DNA from: Parapontixanthobacter aurantiacus
GTDB taxonomy: Bacteria > Pseudomonadota > Alphaproteobacteria > Sphingomonadales > Sphingomonadaceae
Assembly (NCBI RefSeq): GCF_009827635.1
Contig: NZ_WTYW01000001.1
Coordinates: 700,001-764,000 of the forward strand
Length of the DNA stretch: 64,000 nt
Direction of reading: 5' to 3'
In this document: piece after piece, positions 17,678 through 26,783 of the stretch
Position numbering within the stretch: the stretch's first letter is position 1
Layout: every line of letters begins with the position of its first letter
Made by a program: the position numbers and the translations under genes
Notes under the pieces: model-generated
Told to the model about the DNA's origin: nothing
Database searches by the model: none
The model's input: the letters and a program-made list of their open reading frames with translations, nothing else

Positions 17678-18695
17678 CATCCGCACCGACTGGACCCGCG
17701 AGGAAATCGCGGCGCTGTTCGACCTCCCCTTCACCGAGCTGCTCTTCCGCGCGGCCACCGTCCACCGCGAGTATCATCCGCCCGAGCAAATTCAGCTCTG
17801 CACGCTGCTCAGCATCAAGACCGGCGGGTGTCCCGAGGATTGCGGCTATTGCTCGCAGTCGGTGAAGGCCGATAGCGGCGTCGAGGCGACCAAGCTGATG
17901 GACGTGCGCGCCGTGCTCCAGACCGCGGCGCAGGCGAAGGATGCGGGCAGCCAACGCTTCTGCATGGGCGCGGCGTGGCGCAACCCGAAGGACCGCGACA
18001 TGCCCGCGATCGTCGAGATCGTGAAGGGCGTCTCCGCCATGGGCCTCGAAACCTGCATGACGCTGGGCATGCTGACGCCGAAACAGGCGGATATGCTGAA
18101 GGAAGCGGGCCTCGACTATTACAATCACAATGTCGACACCGGGCCGGAATATTACGAGCGCGTCATTTCGACCCGCAACTATCAGGACCGGCTCGACACG
18201 CTCCAGAACGTGCGCGATGCGGGGATCAACGTGTGCAGCGGCGGCATCGTCGGCATGGGCGAGACGCGCGAGGACCGGGTGGGCTTCGTCCACACGCTCG
18301 CCACGCTGGAACGGCATCCCGAAAGCGTGCCGGTCAACGCGCTGGTGCCGGTCAAGGGCACGGTGCTGGGCGATATGCTCGCCGATACGCCGCTCGCCAA
18401 GATCGACGATATCGAGTTCGTCCGCACCGTGGCGGTGGCCCGCATCTGCATGCCGATGAGCATGGTGCGCCTGTCCGCAGGCCGCGAGAGCATGAGCGAG
18501 GCGACGCAGGCGCTGTGCTTCATGGCGGGTGCGAACTCGATCTTCACCGGCGACAAGCTGCTGACCGCGCCCAATGCAGGCGACGACAGCGACAGCGCGC
18601 TGTTCGCCAAACTTGGCCTCACGCCGCTGCAAGAGGAAGAGCCGCTTCGCCGCAGCCGTCACGGGGCTTGCCAGATGCGCGAACCGGCGGAATAA
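17670..18695 (+). CDS. bioB: biotin synthase
   Basis: 341 aa. A radical-SAM enzyme that inserts sulfur into dethiobiotin. The SAM-cluster cysteines are Cys54, Cys58 and Cys61 (CPEDCGYC). Further family blocks are [12 protein letters not shown] and [14 protein letters not shown], and the 2Fe-2S ligand region [16 protein letters not shown]. The start is ATG 17670, which overlaps the upstream ORF and gives the typical N-terminus. It sits inside the propionyl-CoA carboxylase cluster, not with other bio genes, consistent with supply of biotin to PccA. Confidence 0.95.
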   Translation: MTDIRTDWTREEIAALFDLPFTELLFRAATVHREYHPPEQIQLCTLLSIKTGGCPEDCGYCSQSVKADSGVEATKLMDVRAVLQTAAQAKDAGSQRFCMGAAWRNPKDRDMPAIVEIVKGVSAMGLETCMTLGMLTPKQADMLKEAGLDYYNHNVDTGPEYYERVISTRNYQDRLDTLQNVRDAGINVCSGGIVGMGETREDRVGFVHTLATLERHPESVPVNALVPVKGTVLGDMLADTPLAKIDDIEFVRTVAVARICMPMSMVRLSAGRESMSEATQALCFMAGANSIFTGDKLLTAPNAGDDSDSALFAKLGLTPLQEEEPLRRSRHGACQMREPAE

Positions 18696-18719
18696 CAAGG
18701 CTTCCGAAAGGGGGCGAAG

Positions 18720-19130
18720 ATGAGCGAGGACGGGCAGGAAGCGGAAGGGCGCAAAACCCTGACGGAGAAGCTGGGGGGCACCACCGACGAACAACTGCTG
18801 GCGGAATTCACCGGCGCGGATGCCGAAAATCTAAGCTACGACTTCTTCAAGAACATGACGTCGCTGTCCGTGCTGACGCTCGGCGGTATCCTGACCCTGT
18901 CCGAAGGCCTGTTCGCGGAACGGATCGAGTTCCGCCAGATGATGCTTACCGCCGGACTGATCGCGGCTGGCGGCGTGGTCGCGCTGCAATGCCAGGCGGA
19001 CATCGTGCAGATGGCGCGCGGCAAGAAGGTCTCGGCCGCGTGGCTGCGCTTCGGCCATCGCATCGTTCCGGGATTTCTCGGCGCCGGCATCGGGTCATTC
19101 CTCGCGCTGATCGCGGGCGCATTCGGCTGA
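18720..19130 (+). CDS. conserved-looking membrane protein of unknown function
   Basis: 136 aa. A charged N-terminal 40 residues is followed by three hydrophobic segments (about 47-64, 74-94, 112-135) separated by short polar loops. AAAGGGGGCGAAG precedes the ATG. It lies between bioB and a secreted protein. No motif I can assign. In the following intergenic stretch (19131-19288) a T7 run at 19181-19187 could terminate transcription, and GCCGG/CCGGC pair across TCGGA at 19206-19220. Confidence 0.6.
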   Translation: MSEDGQEAEGRKTLTEKLGGTTDEQLLAEFTGADAENLSYDFFKNMTSLSVLTLGGILTLSEGLFAERIEFRQMMLTAGLIAAGGVVALQCQADIVQMARGKKVSAAWLRFGHRIVPGFLGAGIGSFLALIAGAFG

Positions 19131-19288
19131 TCGAGACGAGGACGGCCGTGTCAGCCCACAGGCGCGACCCGCCGACTCGCTTTTTTTGTTAAACTAGGTT
19201 AATAAGCCGGTCGGACCGGCAGACCGCAGACACCGTCGGGAGAAAGGTCCGTTTCGGGTCGCAGTTTCTATCAACAGGGAGACTGACC

Positions 19289-19723
19289 ATGAAGAAACTG
19301 ATGTTCGCCGCCGCTGTCGCATTCGCCGCAACGAGCATGACCCCCGCCGCCTTCGCGCAGGACGCCGATCCGGCGCTTGCCGAGCTCGACTGGTACCGGG
19401 TTTCGATGATCAAGTGGAAGCCGGGCAAGGGCGAGCGCGCGCACGAGATCATCGAGATGTTCGAGAAGGTCGATACTGCGCTGGGGCTCGACGGCGTGAT
19501 CGATCTGCACATGGCGACGGGCGACTACGATTCTATCGTCGCCTTCCCCATGCGGCAGGGCATCGCCGCAATGGGCTGGGCGGAAAATCCCGAAAGCGCC
19601 AAATGGGAAGCCGAATTTGCGCGCCAGGTCGGCGGCGAAGACACGGCAGAGGCGATCTGGGACGAATTCAATTCCCTCATCGACACGCAAGCGCGTCATC
19701 TCGCGCATATCGACCGCGACTGA
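19289..19723 (+). CDS. exported protein of unknown function
   Basis: 144 aa with a classical signal peptide (MKKLMFAAAVAFAA..., cleavage after AFA, about residue 23). The mature part of about 120 residues begins DADPALAELDWYRVSMIKWK and includes HEIIEMFEKVDTAL; its alternating pattern could be a dimeric alpha-beta (ABM-like) fold, which is speculative. AGGGAG lies 8 bp before the ATG. It immediately precedes pccA. Confidence 0.65.
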   Translation: MKKLMFAAAVAFAATSMTPAAFAQDADPALAELDWYRVSMIKWKPGKGERAHEIIEMFEKVDTALGLDGVIDLHMATGDYDSIVAFPMRQGIAAMGWAENPESAKWEAEFARQVGGEDTAEAIWDEFNSLIDTQARHLAHIDRD

Positions 19724-19851
19724 CCGCGCATCGAACGAGCCCGGCTGCGGCAGAAGGGGCATGGCGTCCCTGCATCGCCGCGGCGGCTTGATGTAAGGCC
19801 ACGGGGGCGGCATAGGAACGGCCAACTTCCAATGCCGTCCTCGGAGAGCCG

Positions 19852-21873
19852 ATGTTCAAGAAAATCCTGATCGCCAATCGCGGCGAAATTGCCTGCCGGG
19901 TCATCAAGACGGCCCGCCGCATGGGCATCGCCACGGTGGCGGTCTATTCCGACGCCGATGCGCGCGCACCGTTCGTGCGCATGGCGGACGAGGCCGTGCA
20001 CATCGGTCCGCCGCCCGCGGCCGAAAGCTACCTGCTGGCGGACAAGATCATCGAAGCGGCGAAACAGACCGGAGCGGAGGCGATCCATCCCGGTTACGGC
20101 TTCCTGTCGGAACGGGCGAGCTTCGTCGAACAGTTGGAAAAGGAAGGGCTCGTCTTCATCGGCCCGCCTGCCAGCGCGATCGCGGCGATGGGCGACAAGA
20201 TCGAATCGAAGCGCCTCGCGAAGGAAGCCGGCGTCAACACCGTGCCGGGCTCGCCGGATGCGATTGCCGATACCGAAGAGGCGCTGCAATGGGCGAACGA
20301 GATCGGCTATCCCGTGATGATGAAGGCGAGCGCGGGCGGCGGCGGCAAGGGCATGCGTCTCGCCTGGAACGATACCGATGTGCGCGAAGGTTTCGAAGCG
20401 ACGCAGCGCGAGGGCAAGAATTCCTTCGGTGACGATCGCGTCTTCATCGAGAAGTTCATCGAAGACCCGCGCCACATCGAAATCCAGATCCTCGGCGACA
20501 AGCACGGCACCATCCTTTATCTGAACGAGCGCGAATGCTCGATCCAGCGACGCCACCAGAAGGTCGTCGAAGAGGCACCTTCGCCTTTCGTGACGCCCGA
20601 AATGCGTCGCGCGATGGGGGAACAGGCGGTCGCCCTGTCACGTGCGGTCGATTACCATTCGGCGGGCACGGTCGAACTGATCGTCAGCGGCGCGGACAAG
20701 AGCGGCCAGAGTTTCTACTTCCTCGAGATGAACACCCGGCTGCAGGTCGAGCATCCGGTGACCGAAGCGATTACTGGCATCGACCTTGTCGAGCAGATGA
20801 TCCGCGTTGCCGCCGGAGAAAAGCTGGACATGCGGCAGGAGGATATCGGCATCGACGGCTGGGCGATCGAGAACCGGGTCTATGCCGAAGACCCCTATCG
20901 CGGTTTTCTCCCCTCGATCGGGCGGCTCGTCCATTACGACCCGCCGGTCGAACCCTGGGCAAGCGACGGGGCGAAGAACGACACGCGCGGCATCGACGGC
21001 ATCCGCGTTGATGACGGGGTGATGGATGGCGGCGAAGTCTCGATGTTCTACGACCCGATGATCGCCAAGCTCGTCACCTGGGGCGAAACGCGCGATGCGG
21101 CGGCGGACCTGCAAGTGGCCGCGCTCGACGCCTTCCGGATCGAGGGGGTCGGCCACAATGTCGATTTTCTATCCGCAATCATGCAGCATCCCCGGTTCCG
21201 CTCCGGCGAACTGACGACGGGCTTCATCGCGGAGGAATATCCCGAAGGGTTCGAAGGGGCGGCGGCCTCGGACGAGTTGAAACGCGGGCTTGCTGCAATC
21301 GGCGGGGTGATCGCCACGGTTGATGCCGACCGCGCACGGCGGATCGACCAGCGCCTCGGCGGGCGGGTTGCGCCTCCGGGCGACTGGACGGTGCGGATCG
21401 ACGGACAGGACTACGCGGTGACGCTCGGCGAGAGCGACATCGAGGTCGACGGGCGCGAAGTGGCGCTCGAAATGGAATACACGCCCGGCGACCGGGTCGT
21501 CGCGGTAACCCTCGACGAGGAAGAACTGACGATCCAGTTGAAGCCGACGACGACCGGCTATGCAGTGACGACCCGTGGACGGACGCACCGGCTGCGGATC
21601 CTGCCGACTCATGTCGCGCATCTGGCAGAACACATGATCGAGAAGGTCCCGCCCGATACGTCGAAAATGCTCATTTGCCCGATGCCCGGCCTGCTCGTGA
21701 AGCTGCATGTGACCGAAGGCGAAGAAGTCCAACCGGGCCAGCCACTGGCGACGGTCGAGGCGATGAAGATGGAGAATATCCTGCGCGCCGAGAAGGGCGG
21801 AACGATCGCCACGATCAATGCAGGCGAGGGCGACAGCCTGGCCGTCGACGAGGTCATTCTCGAACTGGAATAG
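19852..21873 (+). CDS. pccA: propionyl-CoA carboxylase alpha subunit (biotin carboxylase + BCCP)
   Basis: 673 aa, normal for PccA. The biotin carboxylase domain starts KILIANRGEIACRVIKTARR, has the ATP-grasp glycine loop KASAGGGGKGMR and the catalytic segment EMNTRLQVEHPVTE. A linker (BT) region follows, and the C-terminal biotinyl domain carries the modified lysine Lys639 in VEAMKMEN. With PccB it makes methylmalonyl-CoA. It is separated from pccB by about 7.3 kb of the same-strand propionate block and is preceded by a 128-bp gap that may hold its own promoter. Confidence 0.95.
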   Translation: MFKKILIANRGEIACRVIKTARRMGIATVAVYSDADARAPFVRMADEAVHIGPPPAAESYLLADKIIEAAKQTGAEAIHPGYGFLSERASFVEQLEKEGLVFIGPPASAIAAMGDKIESKRLAKEAGVNTVPGSPDAIADTEEALQWANEIGYPVMMKASAGGGGKGMRLAWNDTDVREGFEATQREGKNSFGDDRVFIEKFIEDPRHIEIQILGDKHGTILYLNERECSIQRRHQKVVEEAPSPFVTPEMRRAMGEQAVALSRAVDYHSAGTVELIVSGADKSGQSFYFLEMNTRLQVEHPVTEAITGIDLVEQMIRVAAGEKLDMRQEDIGIDGWAIENRVYAEDPYRGFLPSIGRLVHYDPPVEPWASDGAKNDTRGIDGIRVDDGVMDGGEVSMFYDPMIAKLVTWGETRDAAADLQVAALDAFRIEGVGHNVDFLSAIMQHPRFRSGELTTGFIAEEYPEGFEGAAASDELKRGLAAIGGVIATVDADRARRIDQRLGGRVAPPGDWTVRIDGQDYAVTLGESDIEVDGREVALEMEYTPGDRVVAVTLDEEELTIQLKPTTTGYAVTTRGRTHRLRILPTHVAHLAEHMIEKVPPDTSKMLICPMPGLLVKLHVTEGEEVQPGQPLATVEAMKMENILRAEKGGTIATINAGEGDSLAVDEVILELE

Positions 21874-21893
21874 CCGACGCTTGGCGGGCCCTC

Positions 21894-21934
21894 GACATCA
21901 GTGTGGGCCGTTTAGACATCATTGTGCCGATTTT
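21894..21934. repeat. two direct repeats between pccA and aroB
   Basis: GACATCA-G-TGTG (21894-21905) and GACATCA-T-TGTG (21915-21926) match at 11 of 12 bases, 21 bp apart, and each is followed by CCG and a T-run. The gap between pccA and aroB (21874-21966) has no gene. Closely spaced direct repeats of this kind recall the multiple terminal repeats of IS21-like elements or a tandem regulator site; no transposase is near. Confidence 0.45.
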
Positions 21935-21966
21935 CGAGTCGATCCGAATAGCGCCGCCTAAGTCAC

Positions 21967-23076
21967 TCAATGCGCTTGCAATTCTTCCGTCAGGAAGGCC
22001 GCGACGTCGTCGAGCACCACATTGCGGTCGAGGCGCGCCTTGCCGATGGCGTCGAGCAGGATGAAGGGCAGGGTGCCGCCCTCCATCTTCTTGTCATGGA
22101 GCATGTGTCCGACCAGAGTTTCGCCATCGCAATCGAGCGACAAGGCACTGATTTCGGACGGTAATCCAGCCGCATCGAGGGCGCGGGTGATGCGCTCCGC
22201 CTCTTTCCGGGCGATGTTTCCGAGCCGGGCGGAATAACGGGCGGCCAGCACCATGCCGAGCGCTACAGCTTCGCCGTGCAAGAGCTTGTTTCCAAAGCCT
22301 GTTTCCGCTTCCAGCGCATGGCCGAACGTATGTCCGAGATTGAGGAGCGCACGCTTTCCGGTGGTTTCCCGCTCATCCTCCGCGACGATCGCCGCTTTCA
22401 TCGAGACGGACTGCGCGACCGCCTCTTCGAGCAGCGCCGTATCGCCCGCAACCAGCGCGGGTCCATGACGCTCGCACCACTCGAAAAACGGGAGATTTCC
22501 AAGGATGCCGTATTTGATGACCTCCGCATATCCGGCGCGCATCTCGCGCGGGGGAAGGCTCGAGAGGGTCGTGATGTCCGCCAGGACGAGGTTCGGCTGA
22601 TGGAACGCGCCCACCAAATTCTTCCCGGCTTTGGTGTTGATCGCCGTCTTGCCGCCGACCGAGCTGTCCACCTGCGCCAGAAGGGTCGTCGGCACCTGGA
22701 TGAACCCGCAGCCACGCTTGAGAATCGAGCAGGCGAAGCCCGTGAGATCGCCGACCACGCCGCCCCCGAAAGCGATGACGTTGTCGCTGCGCTCTACACC
22801 TTTCTCCAAGAGCCAGTCGGTCAGCTTTTCGAGCTCCGACCAGCTTTTCGAGCCCTCGCCCGAAGCGACTTCGTAAAGCGCAATTTCTCGACCGCCCTGC
22901 GCCAGCGATGCCTCCAATCGGCGACCATGTTCGGCCCAGGCGCGTTCATCCGCAACGACGCAAACCGTGTCTGATTTCAACAGCTTGTCGGTAATAGCGG
23001 CGAAATTTGGCAAGATGTCGGGTTCGACCACCACATCGTAGGAGCGCCCGCCCAAGGCGACCTTTATGACAGCCAT
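21967..23076 (-). CDS. aroB: 3-dehydroquinate synthase
   Basis: 369 aa, standard length. An NAD+- and divalent-metal-dependent enzyme of the shikimate pathway, converting DAHP to 3-dehydroquinate. Signatures are GGGVVGDLTGF (NAD-binding), PTTLLAQVDSSVGGKTAIN, RAGYAEVIKYG, and the metal ligands in LNLGHTFGHALE and HGEAVALGM. It overlaps the end of aroK by 13 bp, so the two shikimate genes are co-translated. Confidence 0.96.
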   Translation of the reverse strand: MAVIKVALGGRSYDVVVEPDILPNFAAITDKLLKSDTVCVVADERAWAEHGRRLEASLAQGGREIALYEVASGEGSKSWSELEKLTDWLLEKGVERSDNVIAFGGGVVGDLTGFACSILKRGCGFIQVPTTLLAQVDSSVGGKTAINTKAGKNLVGAFHQPNLVLADITTLSSLPPREMRAGYAEVIKYGILGNLPFFEWCERHGPALVAGDTALLEEAVAQSVSMKAAIVAEDERETTGKRALLNLGHTFGHALEAETGFGNKLLHGEAVALGMVLAARYSARLGNIARKEAERITRALDAAGLPSEISALSLDCDGETLVGHMLHDKKMEGGTLPFILLDAIGKARLDRNVVLDDVAAFLTEELQAH

Positions 23077-23672
23077 CGTTCGACCGCTTCCAGTATGTTC
23101 TTCGCCGTTTCAAGATGCGGATTGTTCGAGCCTGATATGCGGATCGGCGCCTCCGCGTAGAAAGGCGCGCGCTCCTCATACAGCCGGGTGAGGATCTCCT
23201 TTGGATCGCCGTTCTTGAGGAGCGGTCGCGAATTGCGCCGCCCGGTCCGTTCGACCAGCGTATCGATGTCGCAATCGATCCATACCGCGATCCCCTCTTC
23301 GAGGATGAGCTCGCGCGTTTCGTTGTTGCAGAATGCTCCGCCGCCGGTCGCGATGACGCCCGTTTCCTCACGCATGAGCCGTGCGATGACCCGGCGTTCG
23401 CCCTCGCGGAAATAGGCTTCGCCATGAGCCTCGAAGATTTCCGATACGCTGCGCTGCGCAGCGTCCTCGATCGCTTCGTCCGCGTCGCAGAAGGAACATT
23501 CGAGCAGCGAGGCGACCTTGCGCCCGACGGTGCTCTTGCCTGCACCCATCAGTCCGACGAGTACGATCGGCTTGGGAAGGCGACGTCTGAGATCGTGCAG
23601 CGCCTGTCGTTCGATGTCGGGAGAAGGCGCTGCATCCGCCCCCGCTTCGCTTGTTTGAGGCCTGTTCGACAT
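23064..23672 (-). CDS. aroK: shikimate kinase
   Basis: 202 aa. A P-loop kinase phosphorylating shikimate: Walker A GLMGAGKST, the CDADEAIE shikimate-binding Asp, GGGAFCNNETR (Walker B-like GGG) and the lid arginine near RTGRRNSRPLL. The start is uncertain; a Met three codons upstream (23681) would also work, and an N-terminal tail of about 35 residues precedes the kinase fold. Upstream partner of aroB; divergent from the small gene at 23751. Confidence 0.93.
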   Translation of the reverse strand: MSNRPQTSEAGADAAPSPDIERQALHDLRRRLPKPIVLVGLMGAGKSTVGRKVASLLECSFCDADEAIEDAAQRSVSEIFEAHGEAYFREGERRVIARLMREETGVIATGGGAFCNNETRELILEEGIAVWIDCDIDTLVERTGRRNSRPLLKNGDPKEILTRLYEERAPFYAEAPIRISGSNNPHLETAKNILEAVERWLS

Positions 23673-23750
23673 TGATAGCATCGCTATAGATGCGCTAGAC
23701 GCTGCGCAAGCGTAGTCGCATCGGTGCGGCGCAGGAGCTAACGGATAGCG

Positions 23751-23888
23751 ATGTCTGCTAAAAGGATCGGGATCATCCTCGGTGCCGGACTGGTAATCTT
23801 GCTGGTATATGCCCTGATCGACGGGGGCCGCGAACCTCTGCGCCCTGTGGTCGAGGAAATCCCGGTACCGGACGATGCGGCTGGCTGA
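23751..23888 (+). CDS. 45-aa single-TM membrane protein
   Basis: The product reads MSAKRIGIILGAGLVILLVY followed by a short acidic, proline-containing tail (VVEEIPVPDDAAG). One transmembrane helix spans about residues 6-22 behind a positive N-terminus, giving a clean N-in small membrane protein. It fills the gap between aroK and the large secreted-protein gene and ends 28 bp before the latter's start, in the same direction. Codon third positions are G/C-rich, as expected for a real gene. Function unknown. Confidence 0.5.
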   Translation: MSAKRIGIILGAGLVILLVYALIDGGREPLRPVVEEIPVPDDAAG

Positions 23889-23916
23889 TATGCGCGAACG
23901 AGTGGTTGGAATTGCT

Positions 23917-25824
23917 ATGAGAACGAACGGTCGAACCATGCCGAGCAGGCGCTGGCTGACAGGAGTGGCCGCAGGCGCTTTGCTGTTCGCCGGATCGACC
24001 TTGGTCGTAGCGCAGGAAGCGCCCGAATCCCTCCTTCCGCCGGGATTCGGCGATCCACCAGCGCCCACGCCAGCTCCCGCCCCGGCACCGACCCCTTCGC
24101 CGGCGCAACCGTCCCGTCCCGCGCCATCGACGGGTTCGCCCGGAACGCCCGCACCCGATCCTTCCGGCGCGGTGGTGCAACCCATTCCCGGCGGACAGGA
24201 GGCGCGGCCAGCCCCGCCGGCGCCGAGCCGCGATATTCTGGCAGAACTACCGACGCTCGAAGAACTCGAAAACCTCTCCACTGACGAGCTCGACGAGTTG
24301 CTCGGCCTTCGTCCACAATACGATATTCCGCCTGCTGCTCGCCGCCCGCTGACGCGGGTAGGTGTCATCGGACCGCAGGAAGGCGGCGTTCCGAGTCAGT
24401 CGCTCGCGAACCAGCCCGGCACGCTCGTTGCCGCCGTGCTAGACGGAATGGACGGTCAGTTCGTGTCCCGCTGGGGGCATATCCTTCTGCGGCGCGCGCT
24501 GACCAGTCGCCTAGCCGCACCCGAAGGCATGGAACCTGTCGTCTTCGCGGCGAAGCGGACCGCCCTTCTGAACCGCATGAACGAGTTCGCCGCGGCGCGG
24601 TCGCTTGCCCAGAGCGTCGATACGGGAGAATGGAACCGTTCGCTGACCGATGCGGCGGTCAACGCCTATCTCGCGACGTCCGACATTCTGGGCATCTGTC
24701 CGGCCGTGAACCTTCAGGGCACGGAGCGCGAAGACGCGCAGTGGCGCATGTTGCAGGGTATCTGCACATCTTTCGCCGGAGAAAGCGCCCGGGCGGCAAG
24801 CGATCTCAATCGCGTCCTGCGAAGCGGTTCCGCCGAACGTATCGACGCGCTGCTCGCCCAACGCTTCGCAGGCGCTTCGGCACGCGGACGACGCGCGGTA
24901 AACATCGAGTGGCAGGGGGTCGAGGAACTGACGCCGTGGCGGTTCGCCTTGGCGAACGCGCTGGGAGAGGAAGTGCCCGAGGAACTGGTCGAAAGCGCAC
25001 CTGCCTATTACCGTCTGATCGCAGCGACCGCGCCAATGCTGCCGATCGCTCAGCGGCTCGACGGCGCGCCCGAAGCTGCGGAACGCGGAATCCTTTCCTC
25101 TTCGGCAATGGTCGACCTCTATTCCCAAGCCTATGTCTTTGCCGAGCAGGACAGCGACGCATTGCAGAGCGCGGAAGCGTTGCGTGCCGCCTATGTTGCG
25201 CCGAGCCCGGCGCAGAAGCTGGAAGCCTTACGCGCCATCTGGAGCGAGGGGGAAACGCGTTACGGCAAGATGGTCAGTACGGCGTTCGCTTCGGCCCGCT
25301 ATCCAGTAACCTCGGTAGAAAGCGCCGACGCCTTCTCACTTCTGGCGTCCATGCTTTCCGCTGGACTGGACCGCAATGCGCTCGCTTGGGAGAATCAGGT
25401 CGAGGAGGGGAGTGCGGCCTGGGCATTGTTGGCCGTCGCGCGCCCTGGCGAAGGCGGTAGCGTCTCGTCAGGCGATTTCGACAGTTTCGTCGATGACGAC
25501 GACAGTTCCGGCCAGCGCAAGGCGAAGCTGGCTTTGGCCGGGCTCGCCGGACTGGGCCGCTTGCAGGGCGGAACCATCTCCGATTTCGAAGAGAGGCTTT
25601 CGGTCAATCTGCAAAAGAATTCGAAATGGGCGCAGACGATCCGTCGCGCCGCAGAAGTTCGCAATCCGACGATGGTGGTCCTGCTTGCCGGGCTGGGAAT
25701 GCAGGGGGATAGCTGGGCACGCATGACGCCAGCTCACCTGTTCGAAATCGTGCGCTCGCTCGACGCCGTCGGCCTCGGCGCGGAAGCGCGCATGATCGCA
25801 GCCGAAGCGATTGCCCGCGGTTGA
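23917..25824 (+). CDS. large exported protein of unknown function with Pro/Ala-rich N-terminus
   Basis: About 635 aa. A signal peptide (WLTGVAAGALLFAGSTLVVA, cleavage around residue 35) is followed by a Pro/Ala/Ser-rich segment with PAPAP repeats (about residues 48-105), then a helical, Ala/Leu-rich body of more than 500 residues with no motif I recognise. The body resembles a chain of alpha-helical hairpins. Start candidates are 23917 (preferred; GGAA upstream) and 23938. Its stop overlaps the xerD TTG start, so it is translationally coupled to the recombinase. Confidence 0.7.
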   Translation: MRTNGRTMPSRRWLTGVAAGALLFAGSTLVVAQEAPESLLPPGFGDPPAPTPAPAPAPTPSPAQPSRPAPSTGSPGTPAPDPSGAVVQPIPGGQEARPAPPAPSRDILAELPTLEELENLSTDELDELLGLRPQYDIPPAARRPLTRVGVIGPQEGGVPSQSLANQPGTLVAAVLDGMDGQFVSRWGHILLRRALTSRLAAPEGMEPVVFAAKRTALLNRMNEFAAARSLAQSVDTGEWNRSLTDAAVNAYLATSDILGICPAVNLQGTEREDAQWRMLQGICTSFAGESARAASDLNRVLRSGSAERIDALLAQRFAGASARGRRAVNIEWQGVEELTPWRFALANALGEEVPEELVESAPAYYRLIAATAPMLPIAQRLDGAPEAAERGILSSSAMVDLYSQAYVFAEQDSDALQSAEALRAAYVAPSPAQKLEALRAIWSEGETRYGKMVSTAFASARYPVTSVESADAFSLLASMLSAGLDRNALAWENQVEEGSAAWALLAVARPGEGGSVSSGDFDSFVDDDDSSGQRKAKLALAGLAGLGRLQGGTISDFEERLSVNLQKNSKWAQTIRRAAEVRNPTMVVLLAGLGMQGDSWARMTPAHLFEIVRSLDAVGLGAEARMIAAEAIARG

Positions 25825-26723
25825 CGGGCGGGGCGGCAATCCGCTCGGATAACCGCGAACTCATCGAGCGGTTTCTCTCAGCGATGGCTGCTGAACGAGG
25901 GGCCGCCCGGAACACCATCCTCGCCTACAGGCGAGACCTCGAACAGGCCGCGGAGGTCGTTGGCGACCTGGCCACTGCCGAGAAGCGTGCATTCGAGCGG
26001 CTCACTTCGGCATTGTCCGAGGCAGCGCCGGCGACCGTCGCGCGCAAGATTTCTGCCGTTCGGCAATTCTGCGATTTTCTGCGCGAAGAAGGCATTCGCG
26101 AAGACGATCCGAGCACGGCTCTGCGTGCGCCCACACCGGCCCGCAATTTGCCGAAGATCCTGTCGGTCGGACAGGTCGATCGTTTGCTCGAACGCGCGGA
26201 GGAGGAAGCGACCGGCGACGAACCGCGCAAGGTGCGCCAACTTCTCTTCGTCGAGCTGCTTTACGGTTCGGGGCTACGCGCGAGCGAGATGGTCGGACTG
26301 CCGCTTGCCGCCGTGCCGCGCGATGCTCCTTTCCTGACGGTAACGGGGAAGGGCGGCCAGACGCGGCTCGTCCCGATTAGCGGCCGGGCGCGGATCGCTC
26401 TTTCGCGCTGGCTACTTCTGAGGAAGGTGCAATCGCGCTACCTCTTTCCATCGCGCGCGACGCACATATCGCGCATCCGGCTCTACCAGATAATCAAGGA
26501 ACTGGCTGGCCGCGCGGGCTTGCCGATGGAGAAAGTCAGCCCGCATGTGCTGCGCCATGCCTTTGCGACGCATCTGCTGGAGGGCGGTGCGGACCTGCGC
26601 GTTCTGCAGACGTTGCTCGGCCATGCCGACATCGCGACGACGCAAATCTATACTCATCTCGACGCGGCGCGGCTCGTCGAACTGGTCAATCAGCGGCATC
26701 CTCTGGCGAAAAGGGACGGGTAG
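25821..26723 (+). CDS. xerD: site-specific tyrosine recombinase XerD
   Basis: 300 aa, normal for XerC/XerD. It resolves chromosome dimers at dif together with XerC and FtsK. The N-terminal core-binding SAM-like domain (residues 8-95) precedes a catalytic domain with Arg153 (GLRASEM), the TGKGGQTRLVPI lysine hairpin, His242-x-x-Arg245 (HVLRHAFATHLLEGGADL), His268 and nucleophile Tyr277 (TTQIYTHL). The TTG start overlaps the preceding stop (TTGA, 25821-25824). XerD is preferred over XerC by sequence feel and by being next to accA, but the paralogue assignment is not proven. Confidence 0.9.
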   Translation: MTGGAAIRSDNRELIERFLSAMAAERGAARNTILAYRRDLEQAAEVVGDLATAEKRAFERLTSALSEAAPATVARKISAVRQFCDFLREEGIREDDPSTALRAPTPARNLPKILSVGQVDRLLERAEEEATGDEPRKVRQLLFVELLYGSGLRASEMVGLPLAAVPRDAPFLTVTGKGGQTRLVPISGRARIALSRWLLLRKVQSRYLFPSRATHISRIRLYQIIKELAGRAGLPMEKVSPHVLRHAFATHLLEGGADLRVLQTLLGHADIATTQIYTHLDAARLVELVNQRHPLAKRDG

Positions 26724-26783
26724 CGGCGACGACGTTCCGTTCGAGGCTTGCTTGGGCAGGGTCCACGCATTAGCGCAGCTTGC

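Noticed and set aside
19189-19202. TTAA-N6-TTAA resembling a CtrA box
   Set aside because: The spacer is 6 rather than 7 bp, which is off the CtrA consensus, and the downstream gene is an unknown secreted protein.
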